11,539 nt of DNA from Streptomyces katrae (GCF_000966975.1 NZ_JZWV01000559.1:1-11539), one strand, 5' to 3'. Counted from the first letter of the stretch, positions 1-7,075 are shown. Notes: generated from the letters alone by a model not told the origin. Numbers and translations are program-made.

Positions 1-631
1 AGTCCCAGCGGCGCACGACCTTGGCCGGGGCCCCCGCCACCACGGCGTGGTCCGGCACCTCGCCCCGTACGACGGCCCCCGCGGCCACCACGACGTTGCG
101 GCCCAGCTTCGCCCCGGGAAGGATCACCGCCCCCGTGCCCAGCCAGCAGCCCGGCCCGATCTCCACCGGGGCACTGCGGGGCCACTGCTTGCCGACGGGC
201 TGGTGCGGGTCGTCGTAGCTGTGGTTGGTGGAGGTGATGTAGACGCCCGGGCCGCAGAAGGTGTCGTCACCGATGGTGATCCGGGCGTCGGCGATCACGT
301 GGCTTCCCCGGCCGAGGACCACTCCGTTGCCCAGGACCAGCACGGGGTCGGGGCCGAGGTCGAGATCGGGCATCATCCCGGCGGTCAGGGTGACCTGCTC
401 CGCGATGATGCAGTGACCGCCCATGCGGATCCAGGGCTCGCCGAAGACGGTCCCCTGGGGAAAGGCGAGCCGGGTGCCGTCGCCGATCGCGCCGAAGCGC
501 AGCCGGCCCGGGTTCTCGGCGGTGACCGCACCGGCCCGCTGCATCCAGCGCCAGCCCGCGTGGACCGCGCGGCCGGCGACGCGGCGGCGCAGGGCGGCAA
601 GGGATGAGAACGTGTTCTGGTTCTTCGGCAC
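1..631 (-). CDS. Hexapeptide-repeat acyltransferase (3' end outside window)
   Basis: The 210 codons visible read as a left-handed beta-helix (LbH) acyltransferase of the maltose/galactoside O-acetyltransferase type, which would move an acetyl or other acyl group from acyl-CoA to a sugar or similar hydroxyl in the cytoplasm. Short turns of the hexapeptide pattern run from about residue 98 to 205. The segment STNHSYDDP (about 133-141) holds H137, the likely catalytic His, and the C-terminal VVAGAPAKVVRRW is the usual end of such proteins. The first 40 residues are basic and not part of the helix. I chose the GTG at 631 because the frame is closed by a stop near 690 and no ATG fits better; the ribosome site is weak. 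The stop lies left of the window, so only a few residues are probably missing. The acceptor substrate is unknown. It diverges from the carbonic anhydrase-like gene. Confidence 0.85.
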   Translation of the reverse strand, partial: MPKNQNTFSSLAALRRRVAGRAVHAGWRWMQRAGAVTAENPGRLRFGAIGDGTRLAFPQGTVFGEPWIRMGGHCIIAEQVTLTAGMMPDLDLGPDPVLVLGNGVVLGRGSHVIADARITIGDDTFCGPGVYITSTNHSYDDPHQPVGKQWPRSAPVEIGPGCWLGTGAVILPGAKLGRNVVVAAGAVVRGEVPDHAVVAGAPAKVVRRWD

Positions 632-718
632 CCGGCCACGGTAGTGGCCCCCGCCCCGGACGTCCGGACCGCATTCCTGTGATCTTCACCCCATCGCGGT
701 CCCGGGACGGCCGTGCCC

Positions 719-724
719 TACGGT
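719..724 (+). promoter_or_regulatory. Possible -10 hexamer for the carbonic anhydrase-like gene
   Basis: TACGGT fits the TANNNT pattern and would give a leader of roughly 30 nt carrying the AGAGGGA ribosome site. No convincing -35 box is seen 16-18 nt upstream. Confidence 0.25.
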
Positions 725-762
725 GCGGGTAGCGCGGCATCCGGAAACAGAGGGAAACGATC

Positions 763-1329
763 ATGACGAACCAGACCGGCGACCCGGGCCAGACCGGCCA
801 GGGCGCTCTCATCGCGGCCGTGGGCGACCGGCGGCCGTCCCTGGACCCGACGGCGTTCACCGCCCCGACCTCGGTCGTGGTCGGCGACGTCACCCTGGGC
901 GCGGGCGCGAGCGTCTGGTACTCGGCGGTGCTGCGCGGCGACTGCGGCCCGATCACGCTCGGCGCCGGCAGCAACGTCCAGGACAACTGCACGCTGCACG
1001 TGGACCCCGGCTTCCCGGTGTCCGTCGGCGAGCGGGTCTCGATCGGCCACAACGCCGTCGTGCACGGCTGCACGGTGGAGGACGACTGCCTGATCGGGAT
1101 GGGCGCGACGGTGCTGAACGGGGCCGTGATCGGCGCCGGTTCGCTGGTGGCCGCGCAGGCGCTGGTCCCGCAGGGCATGGTGGTACCGCCCGGCTCCCTG
1201 GTCGCGGGCGTGCCGGCCAAGGTGCGGCGGGAGCTCACCGCGGAGGAGCGCGAGCACATCAAGCTGAACGCCGCGATGTACACGGATCTGGCCGGGCAGC
1301 ACCGCGCCGCGCTGCTGCCGCAGGACTGA
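763..1329 (+). CDS. Gamma-class carbonic anhydrase family protein
   Basis: A 188-aa left-handed beta-helix protein of the gamma-carbonic anhydrase family (Cam/CamH/YrdA group), possibly catalysing reversible hydration of CO2 in the cytoplasm. The three zinc ligands are present as H79 (TLHVD), H96 and H101 (IGHNAVVHGC). The conserved R58-G-D60 after VL, N71, Q73 and the following hexapeptide repeats also match. The acidic loop that carries the proton-shuttle glutamates of archaeal Cam is absent, since strand VLRGD runs straight on to CGPITLG, so it belongs to the shorter CamH-like branch, many members of which have weak or unproven activity. The ATG has AGAGGGA about 7 nt upstream. Monocistronic, closed by the hairpin at 1341-1381. 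Family certain; enzyme activity uncertain. Confidence 0.93.
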   Translation: MTNQTGDPGQTGQGALIAAVGDRRPSLDPTAFTAPTSVVVGDVTLGAGASVWYSAVLRGDCGPITLGAGSNVQDNCTLHVDPGFPVSVGERVSIGHNAVVHGCTVEDDCLIGMGATVLNGAVIGAGSLVAAQALVPQGMVVPPGSLVAGVPAKVRRELTAEEREHIKLNAAMYTDLAGQHRAALLPQD

Positions 1330-1340
1330 CGGGGAGGCAG

Positions 1341-1381
1341 CCCGCCCGCGCGTGCCCGGGCCCCGGGCACGCGCGGGCGGG
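1341..1381. terminator. Bidirectional hairpin terminator
   Basis: A perfect inverted repeat with 20-bp arms (1341-1360 and 1362-1381) and a single central base lies between two convergent genes, 11 bp after one stop and 41 bp from the other. There is no T-tract, as is usual for Streptomyces terminators. Position and symmetry suit termination in both directions. Confidence 0.8.
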
Positions 1382-1422
1382 GCCCGGGGGCACGGACACC
1401 CGGCAGCCCCGGGGGCCGGACG

Positions 1423-2085
1423 TCAGTCCGCGGCGCCCGCCGGGGTCGTGACCCGCGCGTCCGCCTCCTCACGGGCGGCGGCCGCGGCCTTCTTCATCCG
1501 GGCGCGCACCACCAGCGTGACGACGAGCCCGAGCAGCAGGGCCGCCACCAGGGCCAGCCAGGAGAACCGCTTCAGCCAGGGCTCCGCGACGATGCCGACG
1601 GTGTAGATGACCGCGGTGGTGCCGCCGGCCCAGAGCACGCCGCCGAGCACGTTGGCGATGAGGAACCGCCAGTAGGGCATGCGCAGCACGCCCGCGAGCG
1701 GCCCGGCGAAGATCCGCAGCAGGGCCACGAACCGGCCGAAGAAGACGGCCCACATGCCCCACCGGTCGAACGAGCGCTCCGCCACGGCCACCTGCTCGGG
1801 CCCGAAGTGCTTCGGGAAGCGCCGGCCGAGCTTCTCCAGCAGCGGCTTGCCGCCGCGGCGCCCGATCGCGTACCCGATGGAGTCGCCGACGATCGCGCCC
1901 GCGATCGCGCAGAGCCCCAGGACCACGGGGTCGATGTGCCCTTGCTGCGAGGCCAGCAGGGCCGCGCTCACGAGGATGATCTCCCCTGGCAGCGGGATGC
2001 CCAGGCTCTCCAGTCCGATGACCAGACCCACCAGGAGATAGACACTGATCGCCGGAATCGTCTCCAGCCATTCCTGGACGTGCAC
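1423..2085 (-). CDS. DedA family integral membrane protein
   Basis: A 220-aa DedA (VTT/SNARE-associated) membrane protein. Seen: the E-x-L-G-x-P-x-PGE signature (E26 to E35), GDSIGYAIGRRGG at about 66-78, FGRF at 115-118 followed by RIFAGPLAG and the M-x-x-x-x-F-x-x-x-N-x-x-G-x-x-x-W pattern, two C-terminal membrane spans and a basic, Ala-rich cytoplasmic tail. DedA proteins are lipid transporters or scramblases; some members flip undecaprenyl phosphate, others affect membrane potential and drug tolerance. Which lipid this one moves cannot be read from sequence. I prefer the GTG at 2085 because AGGGAGGG ends 7 nt upstream; an alternative GTG at 2109 would add eight residues but places that ribosome site inside the gene. 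TAGGCT at 2140-2145 (minus strand) is a possible -10. Probably monocistronic. Confidence 0.93.
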   Translation of the reverse strand: MHVQEWLETIPAISVYLLVGLVIGLESLGIPLPGEIILVSAALLASQQGHIDPVVLGLCAIAGAIVGDSIGYAIGRRGGKPLLEKLGRRFPKHFGPEQVAVAERSFDRWGMWAVFFGRFVALLRIFAGPLAGVLRMPYWRFLIANVLGGVLWAGGTTAVIYTVGIVAEPWLKRFSWLALVAALLLGLVVTLVVRARMKKAAAAAREEADARVTTPAGAAD

Positions 2086-2260
2086 CGGTTCGCCCTCCCT
2101 CGTCGTCACCGCCGCGCCCCGGGGACACGCCGAACGAGCAGCCTATCCGCTCCCCACCACAGGCTTTGCCCGCAGCACGGTTCCCGCGGCGAACGGCCGG
2201 CGAACACCTCCCGACGGCCGGAACCGCCCGGCAGGCGTCCGCCGCCGCCCTACCGGGCCG

Positions 2261-2719
2261 TCAGGCGGTCGCGTGGGGGCGCAGCGTCCACACGACGGTC
2301 ATCTCGCCCGTGACGGCCTCGTCCTCGCGCTGGATGGCGATGGTGACGGGGAACTCGGGGCGGCCGCCCGCGTCGAGTTCGGCGACGACCTCGGAGGCCG
2401 GGCGGCCCAGGGTCGCGGTGGCCGTCACGACGCCCTTGGCGAGCTTCTTGTAGCCGATCTCGGCCTTGACGGCCAGCGGCACGGCGCGCGAGAGCTGGTC
2501 GCCGAAGGCGGCCAGGACGATCGCGCCGCTCGCGGACTCGGCCAGGGTGAACATCGCGCCGGCGTGCGGGCCGCCGACGTGGTTGTGGAAGTCCGGCTGG
2601 TCCGGGAGGCGGACGACGGCGCGCTCCGACGTGGTCTCCAGGAACTCCAGGTTCAGGGTGCGGGCCATCGGCACGGTCTGGGCGAGCAGTTCGCCCACGT
2701 TCATCTGTTCTGCGCTCAT
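2261..2719 (-). CDS. Hotdog-fold thioesterase (PaaI/DUF4442-like)
   Basis: A 152-aa single hotdog domain, the usual length for PaaI/YiiD-C type acyl-CoA thioesterases, which hydrolyse acyl- or aryl-CoA in the cytoplasm. The helix signature NHVGGPHAGAMFTLAESASG (46-65) holds the conserved N46, G49-G50, H52, G54 and the likely acidic catalytic residue E61. The later strands (KAEIGYKKLAKG, PVTIAIQREDEAVTGEMTVVW) complete the fold. The ATG at 2719 has no clear ribosome site, but a -10-like hexamer lies 8 nt upstream, so the transcript may be leaderless. A second ATG five codons in is an alternative start. It is divergent from the membrane-anchored protein at 2816. Substrate unknown. Confidence 0.85.
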   Translation of the reverse strand: MSAEQMNVGELLAQTVPMARTLNLEFLETTSERAVVRLPDQPDFHNHVGGPHAGAMFTLAESASGAIVLAAFGDQLSRAVPLAVKAEIGYKKLAKGVVTATATLGRPASEVVAELDAGGRPEFPVTIAIQREDEAVTGEMTVVWTLRPHATA

Positions 2720-2727
2720 GACACGCG

Positions 2728-2733
2728 ATGTTA
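2728..2733 (-). promoter_or_regulatory. Likely -10 hexamer, leaderless start of thioesterase
   Basis: On the minus strand the sequence reads TAACAT, then 8 nt, then the ATG at 2719. This spacing would start the transcript at or next to the start codon. No good -35 box is visible at 17 nt. Confidence 0.4.
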
Positions 2734-2801
2734 CCCACGAGTAGATGAAGTTGGCCAGGGCTCGGGAGGGGGCGGACGTGGCTCCCGCACCCCACTCCCA
2801 C

Positions 2802-2807
2802 TATGGT
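2802..2807 (+). promoter_or_regulatory. Likely -10 hexamer, leaderless start of the 2816 gene
   Basis: TATGGT (TANNNT) lies 8 nt before the ATG at 2816, with no purine-rich ribosome site between them. This is back to back with the thioesterase promoter, about 70 bp away. Confidence 0.4.
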
Positions 2808-2815
2808 TACCGGCC

Positions 2816-3853
2816 ATGTGGCCAGGACAGCAGCAGCCGCCCGGGGGACAGCAGGGCCCCCAGGACGCGCAACAGAACCCGTACCAGCAGCAGCCGGGAC
2901 AGCCGAACCCGTACCAGCAGCAGCCCCAGCCGGGATTCGGTCAGCAGCAGCCCGGCTACGGCTACCCGCAGGCGGGCGGTTACCAGACCCCGCCCCCGGT
3001 CCAGCCGTGGGGCCAGCCCGCCCCGGCACCGTCCGCGCCGCGGACGTCCGGCGGGAGCCCGTTCTCGACGAAGACCGTGGCCATCGTGGCGGCCTCGGCG
3101 GTCGTCGTGACGGCGGCCGCGACCGCCGCCTTCGTCCTCACCCGGGACGACAAGGCGAGCAACCAGGCGAACGACAAGCCGGCCGCCGCCTCCTCGGCGC
3201 CCGTCACCCCCGCCGCGCCGCCCGCCCCGAGCAGCAACCCGCGCGGCGGCGGCGACACCAAGCCCGTCATCCCGGGCTGGAAGGTGGTGATGAACCCGAA
3301 GCACGGCACCGCCTTCGACGTCCCGCCGGAGTGGAACGTGGCGAGCTCCGGCGTGATCTCCGGCTTCGAGGACGCCAAGAAGGGCGACGGCTCCCCCCTC
3401 GTCACCTTCTCCGCACCCGCCTTCCTCAAGGAGGACTGGTGCAAGGTGGACTCCAACAAGGACGGCAAGGAGGAGAGCACCGGCCTGGCCGGCACCGGCA
3501 CCAAGGGCGGCCAGGGCGCCAAGGACACCGCCGGGGCCGCGCACAGCGAGGCGGGCACCTGGGTGTTCGCCGCCTTCTCGCAGAAGCTGCCCGAGGACAG
3601 GGTCAAGATCTCCGAGTCCAAGGAGTTCACGACCCTCTCCGGCCTCAAGGGGCACTACGCCACGGCGACCGTGAGCGACATCCCCAAGGAGAACAAGTGC
3701 ACCACTGACGGCAAGAGCATCGCCTTCAGCTTCCGCAACTCCAAGGGTGACTTCGCCAGCTGGGTCCTGTGGAGCGCCGCCGGGGTCCCCGGCGAGGTGG
3801 ACCAGGCCACCGAAGAGAAGATCATGAGCTCGGTCCGCCTCCTCGGCAACTGA
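2816..3853 (+). CDS. Membrane-anchored protein of unknown function with Pro/Gln/Gly-rich N-tail
   Basis: 345 aa, not recognised as an enzyme. Residues 1-80 are a low-complexity Pro/Gln/Gly/Tyr tail with the unit NPYQQQP twice. A single membrane span follows at about 86-108, flanked by STKT and TRDDK, then an Ala/Pro/Ser-rich linker to about 150. The C-terminal domain (about 155-345) starts at VIPGWKVVMNPKHGTAFDVP and holds two cysteines (in DWCKVD and NKCTTD) that could form a disulphide. Topology is therefore inferred as tail inside, domain outside. Such single-pass proteins are common in Streptomyces, and the outer domain resembles uncharacterised actinobacterial families whose function is not known. 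The ATG at 2816 gives a sensible N-terminus right after a -10-like hexamer; the frame stays open upstream but that stretch is antisense to the thioesterase. Confidence 0.85.
   Translation: MWPGQQQPPGGQQGPQDAQQNPYQQQPGQPNPYQQQPQPGFGQQQPGYGYPQAGGYQTPPPVQPWGQPAPAPSAPRTSGGSPFSTKTVAIVAASAVVVTAAATAAFVLTRDDKASNQANDKPAAASSAPVTPAAPPAPSSNPRGGGDTKPVIPGWKVVMNPKHGTAFDVPPEWNVASSGVISGFEDAKKGDGSPLVTFSAPAFLKEDWCKVDSNKDGKEESTGLAGTGTKGGQGAKDTAGAAHSEAGTWVFAAFSQKLPEDRVKISESKEFTTLSGLKGHYATATVSDIPKENKCTTDGKSIAFSFRNSKGDFASWVLWSAAGVPGEVDQATEEKIMSSVRLLGN
2875..2925 (+). repeat. In-frame direct repeat encoding NPYQQQP units
   Basis: A 21-bp exact repeat (2875-2895 and 2905-2925) with 30-bp period, in frame, encodes two copies of NPYQQQP in the cytoplasmic tail of the 2816 protein. 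It looks like recent internal duplication. Confidence 0.85.
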
Positions 3854-3856
3854 CCT

Positions 3857-3881
3857 CACGCACCACACGCACCACGCACCA
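3857..3881 (+). repeat. Short tandem repeat CACGCACCA
   Basis: Three copies of CACGCACCA begin at 3857, 3866 and 3873 (the third overlaps the second by two bases), directly after the stop of the 2816 gene. Function unknown. Confidence 0.7.
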
Positions 3882-3887
3882 CCCCAT

Positions 3888-3940
3888 CCCCGGGCCGATT
3901 ATCCGTTTTCCGGTTATTCGTTTGGATTCTCGGCCCGGGG
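3888..3940. terminator. Stem-loop with AT-rich loop: terminator and/or operator
   Basis: Perfect 11-bp arms (3888-3898 and 3930-3940) continue, after two mismatches, with ATCC/GGAT (3901-3904 and 3924-3927). The loop is the most AT-rich stretch of the window and holds two near-identical direct repeats, TTATCCGTTT (3899-3908) and TTATTCGTTT (3914-3923), 15 bp apart. It lies 34 bp after the 2816 gene, so it may end that transcript. The second repeat also touches the -35 region of the MFS gene, so it may instead or also be a regulator site. Confidence 0.55.
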
Positions 3941-3951
3941 CAGGGGATAGT
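3922..3951 (+). promoter_or_regulatory. Likely promoter of MFS exporter gene
   Basis: TTGGAT (3922-3927), 18 nt, then GATAGT (3946-3951), then 6 nt to the GTG start at 3958. The spacing suits a leaderless transcript. The -35 box overlaps the right side of the stem-loop at 3888-3940. Confidence 0.45.
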
Positions 3952-3957
3952 CCCCGG

Positions 3958-5280
3958 GTGAGCCAACCCCCCACGGACTCCCCCGCCACCGCCGCACGCC
4001 GCCTCCCCTCCTGGGCGGGCCGCAACTACACCCTGTTGACCGGGGCCGCGGTGGTGACGAACCTCGGCAGCCACGGAGCGCTCATCGCCTCCGCCTTCGC
4101 CGTGATGGACGCGGGCGGCTCCGGCGGCGACGTCGGCCTCGTCGCGGCGGCCCGTACGCTGCCCCTCGTACTCTTCCTGCTCGTCGGCGGAGCCATCGCC
4201 GACCGGCTCCCGCGCCACCGCGTGATGGTCGCGGCCAACGCCCTCAACTGCCTCTCCCAGGCGGCCTTCGCGGTGCTGGTCCTGACCGGCGACCCCCAGC
4301 TGTGGCAGATGATGCTGCTCACCGCTCTGTGCGGCACCGGCACCGCCTTCTTCAACCCGGCCGCCGAGGGCATGCTCCTCTCCAGCGTCTCGGGCGAGCA
4401 CTCGAACCGGGCGTTCGCGCTCTTCCGCATGGCGATGAACGGCGCGGGCATCGGCGGGGCGGCCCTGGGCGGCGCCCTGATCGCCGCGATCGGCCCCGGC
4501 TGGGTCCTGGCCGTGGACGCGGCCGCCTTCGCCGTCGCGGGCGCCCTGCGCGCCTTCCTCGACGTCGGCCACATCGCCGAACGGGCGCCGGGCGGGGGCC
4601 TGCTGGCCGACCTGCGCGAGGGCTGGGTGGAGTTCCGCTCCCGCGCCTGGCTGTGGAGCATCGTGCTCCAGTTCTCCGTCGTCGTCGCCGTGGTCGGGGC
4701 CGCCGAGTCGGTGTACGGGCCCCTCGTCGCCCGCGACCGGCTGGGCGGGCCGGCCCCCTGGGGCGTGGCCCTGGCCTTCTTCGGCGTGGGCACCATCGCC
4801 GGCGCCGTCCTGATGATGCTGTGGAAACCGCGCCGCCTGCTGCTGGTCGGCACGCTGTGCGTGTTCCCGCTGGCGCTGCCCTCGGCGGGCCTCGCGGTTC
4901 CGCTGCCCACCTGGGGGCTGTGCGCGGTGATGTTCGCCAGCGGCGCCGCCGTCGAGGTGTTCGGCGTGAGCTGGATGACGACGATGCACCAGGAGATCCC
5001 CGAGGAGAAGTTCTCCCGGGTCTCCGCCTACGACTGGTTCGGCTCGCTCTCCCTGCTCCCCCTGGCCACCGCCCTGGCCGGTCCGGCCGAGACGGCCTTC
5101 GGCCGGACCCCGGCCCTGTGGGGCTGCGCGGCCCTGGTGATCGTGCCGACCGCCCTGGTCCTCCTGGTCCCGGAGGTCCGCCACATCACCCGCAAACCGG
5201 TCCCCGCGAAACCCGCCGCGGGCCACGCTCCCGCACCCGACTCCAGCCCCGCCGCACCTGCCGGCTCCGCCGGCGTCTGA
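3958..5280 (+). CDS. MFS transporter, likely drug/siderophore exporter (EntS-like MFS_3)
   Basis: 440 aa, the usual size for a 12-span major facilitator exporter driven by the proton gradient. The loop between spans 2 and 3 has the MFS motif A as GGAIADRLPRHR (77-88). The start RNYTLLTGAAVVTNLGSHG and the phrase GTGTAFFNPAAEGML are typical of the MFS_3/EntS-like group, which exports small molecules such as siderophores or drugs; the substrate here is unknown. The C-terminus (from about 412) is an Ala/Pro-rich cytoplasmic tail. The GTG at 3958 is chosen because the frame upstream is only antisense or intergenic and a promoter lies directly before it; AGGGG 11 nt upstream could serve as a distant ribosome site. 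It converges with the spermidine-synthase-like gene, with only 19 bp between stops. Confidence 0.9.
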   Translation: MSQPPTDSPATAARRLPSWAGRNYTLLTGAAVVTNLGSHGALIASAFAVMDAGGSGGDVGLVAAARTLPLVLFLLVGGAIADRLPRHRVMVAANALNCLSQAAFAVLVLTGDPQLWQMMLLTALCGTGTAFFNPAAEGMLLSSVSGEHSNRAFALFRMAMNGAGIGGAALGGALIAAIGPGWVLAVDAAAFAVAGALRAFLDVGHIAERAPGGGLLADLREGWVEFRSRAWLWSIVLQFSVVVAVVGAAESVYGPLVARDRLGGPAPWGVALAFFGVGTIAGAVLMMLWKPRRLLLVGTLCVFPLALPSAGLAVPLPTWGLCAVMFASGAAVEVFGVSWMTTMHQEIPEEKFSRVSAYDWFGSLSLLPLATALAGPAETAFGRTPALWGCAALVIVPTALVLLVPEVRHITRKPVPAKPAAGHAPAPDSSPAAPAGSAGV

Positions 5281-5299
5281 GGCGCGGGCCCCGGCCCCC

Positions 5300-6148
5300 T
5301 CATCCCAGGCTGAACGCCCCCTCCGGCGGCTCCGGCGAAGCGACGGCGTCGGAGTCCGCCACGGGCGACGCCCCCCGCATGAACCGCGCGAGCCCCTCCC
5401 CCGACTCCACCCGGGCGGGAAACGCGTCGCCCGCACACCGCCGGGCCAGCGCGGCCAGTGGCAGCGGCGCGTCGGACGCCAGCAGCACCGCGTTGCCGAA
5501 GCGCCGCCCGCGCAGCACCCCCGGCTCGGCGATCAGCGCGAGCTCCCCGAACGCCGCCGCGAAATTGGCCAGCTGGGCCTTGAGGAAGCCGAACGGCGCC
5601 CCGTCGGCCAGGTTCGCCGCGTAGAGCCCGCCGGGCCGCAGCACCCGGGCCACCTCGCGCGCGTACTCCACCGAGGTCAGCTGGGCCGGCACCCGCGAGC
5701 CCCCGAACACGTCGGCGACCAGGACGTCCGCGCTCGCCGCCGGGGCCGACTCCAGCCAGGCCCGGGCGTCGGCGGCGTGCACCTCCACCCGTGCCCCGGC
5801 CGCCAGCGGCAGGTGCTCCGCCACCAGCTCCACCAGCCCCGCGTCGAACTCGACCACCGTCTGGCGGGAGCCCGGCCGGGCCGCCGCGGCGTAGCGGGGC
5901 AGGGTCAGCGCGCCGCCGCCCAGGTGGAGCAGGTCCAGGGCCGCCCCCGGTTCGGCCGCGCAGTCCAGTACGTGCGCGAGGCGCCGTACGTACTCGAACT
6001 CCAGGTGCTCGGGCTCGTCGAGGTCCACGTAGGACTGCGGGGCCCCGTTCACGGTGAGCAGCCAGGCCCGCTCCCGGTCCACGTCCGGCATCAGCTTGGC
6101 GGTGCCCTGGCCCACTTCCCGGATCACCGGGATCTGTTCGTCGCTCAC
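5300..6148 (-). CDS. Spermidine-synthase-like methyltransferase-fold protein
   Basis: 282 aa with the Rossmann fold shared by spermidine synthases and class I SAM methyltransferases. Seen: GGGAL (77-81) in the place of the GGGEG nucleotide loop, E100-F-D102 at the end of strand 2 (adenosine ribose binding), D127 in ADARAW (adenine site), and D141-VLVAD146-VFGG. Authentic polyamine synthases have DS(T/S)DP at the last place; here only the first Asp is kept and the second is Gly, so the aminopropyl-acceptor site is incomplete. The real reaction is therefore open, despite the usual annotation as spermidine synthase. The GTG at 6148 has GACAAT 6 nt upstream and no good ribosome site. The gene lies 40 bp downstream of the patatin gene on the same strand and could be co-transcribed with it. 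Confidence 0.83.
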   Translation of the reverse strand: MSDEQIPVIREVGQGTAKLMPDVDRERAWLLTVNGAPQSYVDLDEPEHLEFEYVRRLAHVLDCAAEPGAALDLLHLGGGALTLPRYAAAARPGSRQTVVEFDAGLVELVAEHLPLAAGARVEVHAADARAWLESAPAASADVLVADVFGGSRVPAQLTSVEYAREVARVLRPGGLYAANLADGAPFGFLKAQLANFAAAFGELALIAEPGVLRGRRFGNAVLLASDAPLPLAALARRCAGDAFPARVESGEGLARFMRGASPVADSDAVASPEPPEGAFSLG

Positions 6149-6154
6149 CCCACC

Positions 6155-6160
6155 ATTGTC
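6155..6160 (-). promoter_or_regulatory. Possible -10 hexamer before spermidine-synthase-like gene
   Basis: GACAAT on the minus strand, 6 nt before the GTG start. It could give a leaderless transcript separate from the patatin gene. No -35 box is evident. Confidence 0.28.
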
Positions 6161-6188
6161 GGGCCCCGCCGCCCCGGGCCCGGCCCGC

Positions 6189-7049
6189 TCAGGCCCCCGA
6201 CCAGACGGCCGCCGCTTCGGCCGCGTGCGCGGCGGCCTGGGCCAGCCCCGCCCGTGCCGCGGGAGCCCGCCGGGCGGGGTCGAGCAGGTTGCGGCCGAAG
6301 GCCTTGCGGGCCTCCGGGGACGAGGTGATCAGCAGCACCCGCGCCCCCTCGGCCCGCAGCCGCTCGGCCTGCCGGACGGGAGAGGGGAGCCTCCCCACGC
6401 CGACGGGCAGCGGTGCGAGGATCACCACGCGCCGGTAGCCGGACGCCAGGTCGGCGTTGACGGCCGAGCGGAAGCCGCCGTCCACGTAGCGGCGGCCGCC
6501 GATGGTGACGGGCGGCCACACCCCGGGCACGGCGCAGCTCGCCGCGACGGCGTCCACCAGCCCGGCCCCGTCCTCCCGGTCGAAGGCGGCGCCCTCGCCG
6601 GTCAGGGCGTCGACGGCGGTGACGACCAGGCGCCGCTCGGGCCACTCGTGCGAGACGAGCCGGGCCGCCAGGACCGCACGCCGTTCCGCCTCGGTGGGGG
6701 TGTCGGCGGCGAGGGCGAGGGCGCCGGCCCGCCTGCCGTACTCGGCGGCGTCGCGCGAGCGGAGCATGGCGAGGGCGTACCGGGCGACGAGGCCCGCGCC
6801 GAGCTTCGCCGCGATCTCCCCGGCGGGGTCGGCGAGCTGGCGCTCGTACAGCTCGCGCGGGCTGAGCAGCCCGGAGGTGAGCTGGGCACCGACCACCGAG
6901 CCGGCGGAGGTGCCGACCACCAGGTCGGCACCGGTGAGGTCCGCTCCGGCGCGGGCGAGCCCGTAGAGCATCCCGGCCTCCCAGCCGATGCCGACGAGCC
7001 CGCCGCCGCCGAGCACCAGTGCCGTCCCGCGTCCCGCCGTGCCGCTCAT
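6189..7049 (-). CDS. Patatin-like phospholipase
   Basis: 286-aa cytoplasmic patatin-family lipid acyl hydrolase. All core elements are visible: the glycine-rich oxyanion loop GGGGLVGIGW (14-23), the nucleophile elbow GTSAG (46-50, S48), ASCAVPGVWPPV (170-181) and the DGG of the catalytic dyad (D190). It is expected to cleave acyl esters of phospholipids or neutral lipids. No signal peptide or membrane span is seen. The ATG at 7049 is preceded by a G-rich stretch (GAGGGGCGGGCGGGG) that can serve as ribosome site. It lies 75 bp downstream of the EF-Tu gene but behind a hairpin, and 40 bp ahead of the spermidine-synthase-like gene. Confidence 0.9.
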   Translation of the reverse strand: MSGTAGRGTALVLGGGGLVGIGWEAGMLYGLARAGADLTGADLVVGTSAGSVVGAQLTSGLLSPRELYERQLADPAGEIAAKLGAGLVARYALAMLRSRDAAEYGRRAGALALAADTPTEAERRAVLAARLVSHEWPERRLVVTAVDALTGEGAAFDREDGAGLVDAVAASCAVPGVWPPVTIGGRRYVDGGFRSAVNADLASGYRRVVILAPLPVGVGRLPSPVRQAERLRAEGARVLLITSSPEARKAFGRNLLDPARRAPAARAGLAQAAAHAAEAAAVWSGA

Positions 7050-7075
7050 CCCCGCCCGCCCCTCGCTCCGCCCCT

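Noticed and set aside
656..667. 12-bp perfect palindrome CCGGACGTCCGG between the divergent acyltransferase and carbonic anhydrase-like genes
   Set aside because: GGACGTCC-type words recur elsewhere in the window, inside genes, and are expected often in such GC-rich DNA; no second feature supports an operator.
679..689. GTGA-TCT-TCAC inverted repeat resembling CRP half sites
   Set aside because: Spacing is 3 rather than 6 and the arms are only 4 bp.
2086..2109. Eight-residue N-terminal extension of the DedA protein from a GTG at 2109
   Set aside because: The strong AGGGAGGG ribosome site sits inside that extension, 7 nt before the GTG at 2085.
2273..2815. Open frame on the plus strand running into the 2816 gene
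   Set aside because: It is antisense to the well-supported thioesterase and its translation is low-complexity; the real start is the ATG at 2816.
5260..5274. GCCGGC-TCC-GCCGGC hairpin at the end of the MFS gene as terminator
   Set aside because: Only 6 bp, located inside the coding sequence, and each arm is itself a palindrome that occurs easily in this base composition.
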